Shown: positions 19,869 through 28,012 of the stretch, in pieces | Layout: each line of letters opens with the position of its first letter | Position numbering within the stretch: position 1 is the first letter of the stretch | From: Paulinella micropora | Lineage: Eukaryota > Cercozoa > Imbricatea > Euglyphida | Assembly: GCA_009731375.1 (NCBI GenBank) | Contig: BJOX01000181.1 | Coordinates: 32,230 to 73,251 of the forward strand | Direction: 5' to 3' | Length of the DNA stretch: 41,022 nt | Program-made: the position numbers and the translations under genes | Notes under the pieces: generated by a model | What the model was told of the DNA's origin: nothing | What the model saw: the letters and a program-made list of their open reading frames with translations, nothing else | Database searches by the model: none

Positions 19869-21433
19869 TTCCACCACCTCGAAACGATTACCTTGAGTAG
19901 TGTCCGGGTAGGATGACGTATCGGTCTCCGAGGCAGTGTTGTAGGCCTGAGCTCGACCGAAATTCGGGTTGGAGCTTGCCCACGAGCCTCCTCCTCCTCT
20001 GGGTGGGGGGGCTGGAGCTCGAACAGCTCTCCCTCCATAAGGGGTATATCCCCGACCTCCTCCTCTTCCTCTCTGAGGGGTTCCCTGCCACCTCGAGGCT
20101 CCTCTCCATGTTCCTCGTCCTCGTCCTCCTCCTCCTCCTCCTCCTCCTCCTCCTGCTCCTGCTCCTCCTTCTCGTCCTCTTTGAGAGGCCTTTAAGTTCT
20201 TTTGTCTCTCCCTTTCCTCCTTCTTCTCCTTCATCCTCTTCATGTAGGTAATGATTGCCTCTCGTAACTCCTCATCATCACACATATTGGCATACCAACC
20301 TTCGTTCACAGCGGCAATCTGAAGCATATTGAAAAGGCCCGGTTCCTTGCCTTCCGTCCTGCTCAGAAAATTTGCCCTTGCTGTTGGGTTCTGCCTATCA
20401 TGATTGAAAGAGCAGTCTCTGTTCTCCATCTGTGCCTTACACTGCAAGCCCGCGAACCACCTCCAACATGCGGTCTTCAGGTCTGGCTCTCTCTGTCTCT
20501 TCCAACCGGCAACTCTGTTTGTGTACGTGGCTTGTGCGCCAACAGGTACACCGCCTGCCTGTGCCGTATGTGCCTCCGTGAGCGAGTCCATGTTTGAGCA
20601 TGCACTCATCACTTCTTGAAACAGTGCTGACGGAGCAACGCTTTGAACCGTATTTTCGAACACGTGTGTCTCGAGGAAGTTCTTGGACTTCACTGAGCTA
20701 AACGTCGAGCGTTGTTGTATGAGCTGAGTAAGCTTGCTCGGATTAACTGCGTGTAACGCCGAGAAGAAATAGAGGATGATCGACTTGCGGCCATAGAATA
20801 GCCCATAGGAGGAAACTACCTCCGTAAGGGTCGCCGCCAAGCCAACAGCACTCCTCAAACTCATCGCCACTGTCTCAAAGATTTCAAATCCTATGAGAGT
20901 ACCAGTGCAGAGATGCTGGTATCCATGAGATTGAAAATATGAAATGAGTGTGGCCACCGCCAGTTCACACTGAGCGTCTAGGCCTGTTGCATTGTTTCTC
21001 TTAATCTCCTCCTTCTTTCTCAAAAACTTGTACTGTGTCAGATCGAATCCCTCCGAGACTAGAGATTGGTCAAAAACAGTAACAAGGGCCTCGTATTCCT
21101 GCGTTTCATCGCAAGGAAAAGCCTTCATGCAGGCATTGATCTCTTTGAGCTTGCTCAAAAGCGAAGCATCAGAGTCTTTGTCTGAGCTCGTCTTGGCATA
21201 TAGCATGAGACTTGCCACTCCTCCTTTCTTCCCCTTGAAGGCATTTATGATGTTCTGTCTGTCCTTCTTCTCCGTGTTTGTGACCACCACCGTATTGAGC
21301 CCGAGGGTGCAGGGGCTGGTGGGGCAGGAGCTGGTGGGGTCAAATATGTCGGAGGGTGTGCCTTTGCACCACTCACTTTTGCTTTCATTCTCTCCAGTCG
21401 CATCGTCTTCTCGAACTCCTCCTTCTCTTTCGC
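19866..21433 (-). CDS. gag: E3: Gag with a CCCH zinc finger and an RGG-rich tail
   Basis: The frame is clear from 21290 (474 codons, non-ATG start) and stays open upstream to a TGA near 21433. No ATG is present before residue 29, so the start is unresolved. An overlapping frame at 21673-21245 starts with ATG and contains a coiled-coil-like Lys/Glu stretch, so it may supply the true N-terminus through a frameshift, either programmed or mutational. Residues 1-260 are helical and capsid-like. C275, C284, C293 and H297 form C-x8-C-x8-C-x3-H, a CCCH pattern as in RNA-binding CCCH fingers and unlike the usual gag CCHC knuckle. Residues 345-365 are strongly charged, and 370-440 form a Gly/Arg-rich (RGG-like) tail likely to bind RNA. 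It ends at the TGA discussed separately, in the pol frame. Confidence 0.8.
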
Positions 21434-21673
21434 CTTCTTCTTCTCAGATATCACCAGCTTTTGAGCATGAGTGATAAAGGCCACCAATTCAGAAGCAGAT
21501 CTGAGAAAATTATTCAGTGTTTCGCTCCATATACAACGCATGTTTGGTTTGTGCGGGACTCTTCTCGTGGCACACAAGTCGGAGGTGTCGCTCTTGTAGA
21601 TTTTAGGTTTCAGAGGGGGAGGGGAAGAAATATTCATTTCTTTGGTTGCCAAGAGGGCGACAAGAGGTTTCAA
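21245..21673 (-). CDS. E3: possible 5' portion of gag in another frame
   Basis: An ATG-initiated frame of 142 codons that overlaps the start of the main gag frame by about 46 bp or more. It contains LNNFLRSASELVAFITHAQK followed by a Lys/Glu-rich predicted coiled coil and a Pro-Ala repeat. The main gag frame is also open over about 21433-21290, and its translation there is also plausible (for example GTPSDIFDPTSS), so which frame is used is uncertain. The right part of this ORF lies close to the junction with E4, and no LTR or primer-binding site separates the two elements. Confidence 0.35.
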   Translation of the reverse strand: MKPLVALLATKEMNISSPPPLKPKIYKSDTSDLCATRRVPHKPNMRCIWSETLNNFLRSASELVAFITHAQKLVISEKKKAKEKEEFEKTMRLERMKAKVSGAKAHPPTYLTPPAPAPPAPAPSGSIRWWSQTRRRRTDRTS

Positions 21674-21703
21674 CCAGGCAAGCGAGAAGTCTTGCCGGTA
21701 TGA

Positions 21704-23428
21704 GAGGGTACTATAGAACCTTACAAGTCGGTCTTCAACGTGGACGAAATCGTGGGCCTCGCCAGGTTCTGCTTGCCGAATTCAGAAGTCGTGTGGCTTA
21801 AAGGCTTTCTTACGGGCACGGACACTCACTATAGGGGCACAGGGGAATTCTTACGTGATTACTCTCTTGCTCGCGCCCTTTCAGATGAAGACAACCGACA
21901 GATCTATGAGGCCAACATGAAGGCGGTCGAGAAAGGCTTCATGGCGGGTCCGTTCACGAGACAACCCTTCCCGAATAGCAATTGCAAGCACCAGGCCATA
22001 GTGACACGAGAACATGCCATCCCAAAAGACAAGTGGCATCCCGAGAATGGGGAAAGGAGACTAATCAATGACCTTTCCTTTCCCCGTTTCCTCTCTTTCA
22101 ACCAGCTTTGCCCCAGAACAGATGATGGGGTGGAGTACTATACACATGACAAGCAGATGGCCAGATTATTGAAGCCGGACCGTCCCGGTTGTGTTGTCTT
22201 CGGTGCAGATGTAAAGTCTGCTTACAACCAGACCCCGTTACTGCCTTCGCTCTTCTGGCAGCAAGTTTCTTCGTGTAGGAACCCAGTCACTGGCGAGCTT
22301 TTGTACTTCGTTCTTCTCGTGCCGGGCTTCGGGAGTGTCTACGCCGCGGACGGTTGGAATCGCTTCGCGAGATCCCTGGAGTCCATGTTTCTGTACAAGG
22401 TCATTCCTATGAAGCTGTATGTTGATAACAGCGACGTCGTCTGTGCTTCCTGGAAGGAAGCTAGGACACTTCGGTTAGAGTTCAACGCACTCTCCAAGCT
22501 TCTGGGTATCCCGTGGCATGAAAATTTCATCGGACAGTCCTTTCGTGCCCTCGGTTGGCACAAGGACACTCGTGAAGGCTTCTGGTTCGTGGAGCTGCCT
22601 GCGGACAAGCGCAAGATCGTGATGCAAGCCTTGGCCACCATCGCCGGTGGCGGCTTCTACTCCGTCAAATCTTTCGAACGACTCCTGGGCCTTTTGTGCT
22701 TCGTTTCCCAGATGCTCTTTTTTCTTCGGCCGGCGGTAGGAAATTTGCGGATTGCCTTCAATACTTTGTCGACTTCGCGTGGCAAAGGTGGCCGGTTCAG
22801 TTCCAGAGCTTGCCACGCTGCGAAGTGGGCCCGCAGCCTTCTCCTCGACTCCAACTTCCTCCTTTCGCTGTCAGACTTCTTGAAGACGGGAGGTTATGAC
22901 AAAGAGTCGATGACATGGGTCAGCGACCCCGCCAAGTGTACTCTTTGGACCGATGCGAACTTTTACGAGGTAGAGGGTTCGCAGAGGGGGAGGGGTGCCA
23001 TAGCCATGGCCCCCTTTCGTTCCAAAGGGATTTTCTCTTCTCGCAGTTGGTCCGTAGACGAGTTAGCCCTTCTTCGCTCTGAGTCTCTTGTCGCCTCGTC
23101 TCCTATGCGTGAGCTATTCAGTGCTTACGTTGCCCCTTTTGATTTTGCGGTCGCCTTGGGCTACAAGAAGTTCCATATCGTCACGGACTGTGCCCCGGCC
23201 GCCCACTGTCTTAACTCGTGCTACTCGCCTAAGACGAACATTCAGAGTCTCATTGACTCGTGGACTTCTAAGCTTTCTTTCCTTGGCGTTTCCCTTACTG
23301 CATCTCAAGAGCCACGTGAACGTATTAACCTTGTCGACTTGTTGGCCCGTGCGCAGATGACTCAAGCGACCGAGACCTGGCGCAATTTGAACCCGTCCGG
23401 GCCTTCTTTGCGTCCTCTCCAGCGGTAA
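21704..23428 (+). CDS. E4: DIRS-like reverse transcriptase-RNase H
   Basis: One plus-strand frame, open from 21704 after a TGA at 21701; a GTG at 21740 gives 562 codons. Residues are numbered from 21740. The RT pattern is of the DIRS/YR type: RRLINDLSFPR (106-116), the motif A region FGADVKSAYNQ with D157, a VPGFGS motif near 194-199, and motif C as KLYVDNSD with D229-N230, where RTs normally have two Asp. RNase H follows with D405 (WTDAN), E458 (MREL), D483 (VTDCA) and D533 (NLVDLLARAQ). There is no integrase; a tyrosine recombinase gene follows, as in DIRS and PAT elements. The gag expected upstream is missing, and the N-terminus abuts the oppositely oriented E3 gag, so the element is 5'-truncated or rearranged. 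The D-to-N change probably disables polymerase activity. Confidence 0.85.
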   Translation, partial: EGTIEPYKSVFNVDEIVGLARFCLPNSEVVWLKGFLTGTDTHYRGTGEFLRDYSLARALSDEDNRQIYEANMKAVEKGFMAGPFTRQPFPNSNCKHQAIVTREHAIPKDKWHPENGERRLINDLSFPRFLSFNQLCPRTDDGVEYYTHDKQMARLLKPDRPGCVVFGADVKSAYNQTPLLPSLFWQQVSSCRNPVTGELLYFVLLVPGFGSVYAADGWNRFARSLESMFLYKVIPMKLYVDNSDVVCASWKEARTLRLEFNALSKLLGIPWHENFIGQSFRALGWHKDTREGFWFVELPADKRKIVMQALATIAGGGFYSVKSFERLLGLLCFVSQMLFFLRPAVGNLRIAFNTLSTSRGKGGRFSSRACHAAKWARSLLLDSNFLLSLSDFLKTGGYDKESMTWVSDPAKCTLWTDANFYEVEGSQRGRGAIAMAPFRSKGIFSSRSWSVDELALLRSESLVASSPMRELFSAYVAPFDFAVALGYKKFHIVTDCAPAAHCLNSCYSPKTNIQSLIDSWTSKLSFLGVSLTASQEPRERINLVDLLARAQMTQATETWRNLNPSGPSLRPLQR

Positions 23429-23429
23429 C

Positions 23430-23608
23430 GGAAGTACCTTGGCTGGCTCAGCCAGATAAGGAATAGAACGATGAGGATCGGATCGGGCTGCCACCAAACC
23501 GGACACCAAAGCTCTGTTGAGTAGGCAGAGCAGAAAGAACGTAACTTGCGGATGGCGGAGCTGTAGGCGGCACTGGTGCTGTAGGAGACCGAACACGCCA
23601 TGACTTCC
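23430..23608 (-). pseudogene. E4: inverted segment encoding the YR N-terminal core-binding half
   Basis: The 179 bp are bounded by ggaagt (23430-23435) and acttcc (23603-23608), a 6-bp inverted repeat. On the minus strand they hold an open frame beginning with ATG at 23601 and reading SYSTSAAYSSAIRKLRSFC, then LIVLFLIWLSQ. That is the look of a SAM-like core-binding domain of DIRS-type recombinases. The rest of that domain (STCKVYMYAIRDFC) is on the plus strand from 23629. The codon phase at the right end of the segment fits the plus-strand YR frame exactly across CAT at 23608-23610. I therefore read this as an inversion inside the YR gene. The minus-strand frame continuing to 23362 beyond the segment is antisense to RT and has no meaning. 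Confidence 0.75.
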
Positions 23609-24452
23609 ATCGCCGAGGTGACCAGTTTATGGCTGTTTCTACTTGTAAGGTTTATATGTACGCCATTCGAGACTTCTGCCTCCGAATGAGCTTAGATGAC
23701 CCCACCGATAACCACTTCGTGGAGATGGCTTGGCGTGGTATCAAGCGTAGCAAACGTACCAAGCTAGACAATCGTCTCACCTTGGAGTTGCCGATGTTGG
23801 AGGCTATGGCCAGCTATACCCTGGGGGCAGTTAAAGATCGCAACATCCCGAAGTCCACTCGTCATCTCTGGGCTACGGTCGTCACAGCTGTAGTCTGGGG
23901 TTTCATCGGCCTTTTTCGCGTCGGTGAGTTAGTTGCGTCAGGATCGCTCGCAACATGTCGGTTCCTTGTTAAATCTTTTATCCAAATGCGCGAGGTCGAT
24001 GATATGAGTCTTATAATGGTTACTTGGACGGCGCAAAACAGGATCCCTTTCGTCGCGGATGCGATGTTGGTCTGGCCGAACAAGAGAACCCGCTTGTTTG
24101 TCCACATGCCTGGAAGAAGGTTTATGAGTCTAGTCGCGACGCCTACAGGCTCCCTTCCGCGGGAAACTATCCCTACTTCCGTCTGGCAGACGATTCTCCG
24201 CTCAATCGCTCAACTTTCGTCGGCACCGCAAGAGAGCTTCTCCAGAAGGCGGGCGTGAAGACCGGTGGACGATTCAACGGGATCTCGCTTCGTCGTGGTG
24301 GCGCGGCTCGTCTCTTCTCGCTCGGTGCTTCCGATTCTACAATCATGCGCGCGGGACGGTGGTCCTCGTCCTGTTTTTGCCTATACGTAGGCGCAAGGTT
24401 GGCAGAGTTAGTTGCAGAACAAAAAGCTATAGGGGGAGGGACAAATCTCTAG
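23608..24452 (+). pseudogene. E4: tyrosine recombinase (YR), 5' part inverted, one frame change
   Basis: Frame 1 from about 23608 (ATG at 23629) encodes VSTCKVYMYAIRDF, the second half of the core-binding domain ending in GIKRSK, then the start of the catalytic domain with the box I Arg in GLFRVGEL (R at 23917-23919). At 24045-24051 the sequence CCCTTTC coincides with the point where similarity moves to the -1 frame. That frame reads RRGCDVGLAEQENPLVCPHAW, then box II as ISLRRGGAARLFSLGAS, then MRAGRWSS and CLYVG, and ends at TAG 24450-24452. Box II normally begins with His (H-x-x-R); here that position is Ile (24282-24284). The Trp of GRW and a Tyr candidate are present. Strand-exchange enzyme of the element; inactive as written unless frameshifting occurs and the inversion is reversed. 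Confidence 0.75.
24045..24051 (+). promoter_or_regulatory. E4: CCCTTTC heptamer, candidate -1 frameshift site
   Basis: In the YR frame the codons are ATC CCT TTC, so CCCTTTC has the X XXY YYZ arrangement. A -1 slip there gives the next codon CGT and joins the two halves of YR with no missing residue. A 4-bp stem (TCGC/GCGA) starts immediately downstream, too close to be a typical stimulator. A simple 1-nt indel is the alternative. Confidence 0.35.
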
Positions 24453-24476
24453 GCTCACATTGGTGGAGGTTTTTGT

Positions 24477-24698
24477 AATGTTCGGTTTCAGTACTCAAGT
24501 TTTTAGGTGCGGCTGTCTATGTTCCGAGTGGACATCAGAGCCGCCAACTGTTAGTGTTTTGTAAACTTGAGTCCTGAAATATTTGAGCCTAGCCCCTTTC
24601 CCTCCACACTACTCCGACGAGTTCGGAAGGTTTAGGCCAATAAGGCTTTTCTGTTCTCTTTCTAAGTAAATTCGAAACTACGATCACGAAACTTTAAT
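24477..24698 (+). repeat. E4: terminal repeat B1
   Basis: A block of about 222 bp repeated at 25275-25497 with roughly 96% identity by eye. It contains a near-perfect 17-bp inverted repeat (24486-24502 and 24563-24579, one mismatch) enclosing a smaller GCGGCT/AGCCGC stem, so the RNA would fold into a long hairpin. It starts 24 bp after the YR stop. Confidence 0.8.
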
Positions 24699-25274
24699 TA
24701 CTGGTTTGCTCCGGGCTTCGCCCGGAGTTAACCGCCGTTAAAGTTCCGAGGAGACGTTTCGCTTTTACGGTAGTCCGGTCGGCACGGCACGTGTTTGATC
24801 CGGCGTCTGGTTAGGCCTAGGTTGGAACGTTGGGAAGATCTTCCGATCTTCCCAACTTTCAAACTCCCGTCCACCCTTCCCTTGTTTTGTTTTGGTTTGT
24901 CCTTTGCTTCTGTCTGCTCTGGACTTCTGGTGGCGTTTTGGTGACCGCTGGTGGCCTCCGCTGCTTCCACTGGCTCCGCCTTTATTGATCTCCCTTGGAC
25001 TGCTTTGGTGCTACCTCCGGTTGTTGCCGTGAACAACTAGTCACTAGGTTGGCCTGCTCGTTGTGCTTGGTGCCTTCCCTTGTTTAGTGTAGGTTTGTTC
25101 CGGTCCTAGGGATTGTTCCGTCACACGAAGGTTAGTCTGCCGTCCCCTCTCCCCTCCTTCACCCGGTTTCTCTGTCCGGCTTTAATAGGATTATTCCGCC
25201 TTTTGTTTTACCCTTCCACTATCCCCTCCTCCACCCGGTCTTCTTAGTTGACTAGTAGAGCGTGCCGGTTTTTT
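24699..25274 (+). repeat. E4: A2-like spacer between the two B repeats
   Basis: 576 bp with no supported gene. It contains two strong hairpins: an 8-bp GC stem at 24709-24727 (CTCCGGGC/GCCCGGAG) and a perfect 12-bp stem at 24829-24856 (GTTGGGAAGATC/GATCTTCCCAAC with loop TTCC). In PAT-type YR elements the block between B1 and B2 is a copy of the 5' end (A1). No A1 copy is visible upstream of the E4 RT, in line with a lost 5' end. Confidence 0.6.
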
Positions 25275-25497
25275 AATGTTCGGTTTCAGTTCTCAAGTTT
25301 TTAGGTGCGGCTGTCTATGTTCCGAGTGGACATCAGAGCCGCCAACTGTTAGTGTTTTGTAAACTTGAGTCCTGAAATATTTGAGCCTAGCCCCTTTCCC
25401 TCCACACTACTCCGACGAGTTCGGAAGGTTTAGGCCAATAAAGTTTTTTCTGTTCTCTTTCTAAGTAAATTCGAAACTACGATAAGGAAACTTTAAC
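25275..25497 (+). repeat. E4: terminal repeat B2
   Basis: Second direct copy of B1. The main differences are a T for A near the start, AAGTTTTTT for AGGCTTTT, and ATAAGG for ATCACG. The internal 17-bp inverted repeat is kept with two mismatches. E5 coding sequence begins within a few bases of its end. Confidence 0.8.
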
Positions 25498-25500
25498 TAA

Positions 25501-26274
25501 TGGGACCTACACCCTCGGGTGGAACGAGCGTTGCTGAGAACAGCAGACGACGGACGTGGAACCTACCAGATCCCGCCACCGAGAAACGAAATCCAATGGC
25601 GATCTGTGGAAAACATGTATTTCCCACACTACGACTACTACAGCTTCACTGCCTTCCCGCTCTTGGCGCGAACCTTCACTCCATGGGACGCAGAATCGGA
25701 TGCAACACTTCGCCCAACATCCAGCTCATCATCGAGCTCGTCATCGAGTTCATCTTCGAGCTCGTCCTCGAGCACAACTTTGAGCACAACTTTGAGCACA
25801 ACTTTGAGCACAACTTCGAGCTCATCCTTGAGCACATCATCGAGCTCGTCTTCAAGTTCGTCATCAAGCTCATCGTCCGGTTCACAGCGTCCCGAACGCA
25901 TGAGACAAAGTGGCACCTACTTGCGAACTGACCCTCGACAGATGTATGGACGCACCCCTAGGGGCCAAGATCAAGTACGCTTCGATGTTGCTACATTCGG
26001 TTTTAGCCGCGACGAACCTACATACCTCATGCAGCAATACTGGCCACCTCGCAATATTCCTCATGAGATAGAACCGGATGTCTTCCATGACATCACATTA
26101 GGACTTGGCCTTTTGTCGTCTGGAGATACCCAATTGCTGTCGTCAACACTGAAGCCCTGTGCCTACTCAGACTCCCCAACGTTGCACAACACCGTCTGTT
26201 ACAGACTCAAAAATCTGGCCTCACGGTGGAAAGTGTGCAGGACATCCTCAACAAACCGAAAGGCTCCACCATGA
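25501..26274 (+). pseudogene. E5: poly-serine protein, first copy of the module
   Basis: Open frame of about 251 codons from a GTG at 25519. A stop at 25498 lies just before it and there is no ATG start, so the 5' end is probably cut off by the E4 junction. Residues 30-60 read YDYYSFTAFPLLARTFTPWD. A Ser tract of about 45 residues interrupted by Thr follows (25722-25882), built from TCA/TCG/AGC codons in a short tandem repeat. After the tract the sequence is complex again (RQMYGRTPRG, DVFHDITLGLGLL). Near 26095 the likely coding frame moves to that of the next ORF, so the last 60 codons of this frame are probably not real. No known domain. Its position, upstream of the Ty3-like pol, suggests a gag-type structural role. 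Confidence 0.4.
25722..25882 (+). repeat. Short tandem repeat encoding poly-Ser
   Basis: Repeats of tcatcgagctcg/ttcgagctcg and five consecutive acaactttgagc-type units, read as Ser with Thr interruptions. Probably expanded by slippage. The antisense Asp/Glu/Leu reading frame is a by-product. Confidence 0.9.
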
Positions 26275-27389
26275 TGCTCGAATTTTATAATTCATTTTTC
26301 ACTTCGGCCCGGCATGGACGTAGCACGGCACAACTTTTGTGTTCCGCCCTCGTCGGCCGTCACGTGGAGCCCACCGGCGACGTGGATTATTTCTACACTG
26401 GTATGTCATATCATCCCCTTCGACGCCCATGGGGATACAAGATATCATCGCATCTTGGACTCATTGACAGCCACGCCCCAGACGATGCTCCTCGGAACAC
26501 TATCCTGGATGTACTCGCCGAAGGTGAACTGCTATTCCCCTGGTGTTGTATGGAGCGCTCGACGTCAGGTCAAGACACCATGTCCCCTGGATTCGGTGGC
26601 CCGTCATATCAACGCTACGTATTCAAACTCCCGACACGGGAACGTTGTTTTGCTTTACAGTACTACTTCCACCGACTCCCTTGCATCGATCCCATATGGC
26701 TGAAAATCACTGCAACAGACTCCTACTACGATATCCATGATATCCCGGTACGCGAGCGTAGCTACGATTGCACCGTTGACCTCCCTCGGAGCTACTTCAA
26801 CCTAAGCTCTCTGACCATTTTCTTCATTAATCCGACCGATGGAAAGTTCGTCGACTCCATCATCCGAGACAATAGGATGGGACTAGCTGCGAAGGTCACG
26901 GCCACCACAGGCATATGTAATCTGGGAGGTTCGGAGGAAAAAGAAAGAAACCTCTCCAACTATCTTCGAGAGGCCCACAACTGGTCTGACCCCAACAACC
27001 CAGACGCCAACAACAGGAGATGGCCCACTATGTTTCAATGGGTACGATACGACAACGTGCACTGGATCATAGCCCAGATCGCCATCTTCCTTATTGCCAG
27101 TCAAACCGGCCTACGCCACATGTACAGTCGCGAGATCCACGTAGTCCATCATCCCGCTGACACTACTCCATGCGAAGTCGACATCATCAACCCGTACTCG
27201 CGAGAGAAGCGTCTGCGAGGCCATCCTATCGGCGTTCCATGCACTCGCATGCGCGAAAATGATTGGCCTAATCCCCACATCAGGATATGGAACGAAGGAG
27301 AAAACCTCGCGGCACTGCCGGACGACGAACATACCCCTGCGGGACACTGGCTCAACTTGAAGTTACCCGCCAATTTTACTGCGACATGA
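26098..27389 (+). CDS. E5: uncharacterised protein of about 390-430 residues
   Basis: The frame is open from about 26098; the first usable start counted is a GTG at 26226, giving 387 codons, and ATG occurs at 26271. The translation has a normal, complex composition: FYNSFFTSARHGRS near the start, GELLFPWCCMERS near 105, a region of aromatic residues (QYYFHRLPCIDPIWLKI), a hydrophobic stretch WIIAQIAIFLIASQTGL near 280, and a Pro-rich end. The hydrophobic stretch could be one membrane or core helix. I recognise no family. It lies between the two poly-Ser modules, and its TGA overlaps the ATG of the next ORF as ATGA (27386-27389). Probably a structural (gag-like) protein of E5. Confidence 0.5.
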
Positions 27390-27904
27390 AGATGTCTGCG
27401 ACGGATCTCAAGTACGAGACCCTCCTTAATCTTCCTCTTGCAGTCAGAACGCTGAGCCCATGGGAAACACGCGGACATTACCGCATCGGGTATCCCAACA
27501 TAGATTACATCGACCCAGGATTCGATGTATGCCTGCCCTCCGACCAGCCCGGAGCGCTAGGATCCAGTATGCGCCCGATCGACGTCGAGACGGACATGGA
27601 CGATATACAGTTCGCTGCAGCCCCCGGCTTCAGCGCCAGCTCCAGTAGTTCGAGCTCTAGCTCGGGCCATGCACCCACCGATACTTCGGGACCGGCCCCC
27701 GCCTCGACACCCCTTATTCAGAGTACTGCAAGCACATTGCCTGCATCTACTCCATCTAGAGTCCCAAAGACAGCCTGTAACACCAGACAGCCGACTCCGC
27801 ACCCGAAACGAGACGACGACGACGACGAGACAAAAGCGAACTCGCCCGGCCCGGCAGGTAGCCAACCACCTACGGACACATCATCATCGTCATCGTCATC
27901 CTGA
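27386..27904 (+). CDS. E5: poly-serine protein, second copy of the module
   Basis: The ATG at 27386 overlaps the stop of the preceding ORF (ATGA). 172 codons. The N-terminus contains LLNLPLAVRTLSPWETRGHY, which matches the spacing of FPLLARTFTPWDAESDA in the first poly-Ser ORF (L-P/F-L-x-x-R-T-x-x-P-W-D/E). A Ser run of about 10 residues follows near 27632-27661, then a Pro/Thr/Ala-rich region, a short poly-Asp stretch and a terminal Ser run ending at TGA 27902. Disordered, low-complexity C-terminus. No enzyme motif. Confidence 0.45.
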   Translation: MKMSATDLKYETLLNLPLAVRTLSPWETRGHYRIGYPNIDYIDPGFDVCLPSDQPGALGSSMRPIDVETDMDDIQFAAAPGFSASSSSSSSSSGHAPTDTSGPAPASTPLIQSTASTLPASTPSRVPKTACNTRQPTPHPKRDDDDDETKANSPGPAGSQPPTDTSSSSSSS

Positions 27905-28012
27905 ACTGCGGCGACATCGCCGTCATCCCACTCCATGCACCTACGATCGCGACAACGACAACAAGCGCAATGGCCTCCCCTTGAACCGGCCCCACAACAT
28001 ATCTACCCAGGT

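Noticed and set aside
24477-25497. Reading the two 222-bp repeats as the LTR pair of E5 or as solo LTRs
   Set aside because: They lack clear TG...CA ends, both lie on the same side of E5, and they follow the YR gene in the order expected for a PAT-type element. Not fully excluded.
25638-25916. Acidic Asp/Glu/Leu-repeat ORF on the minus strand
   Set aside because: Exact antisense of the poly-Ser tract.
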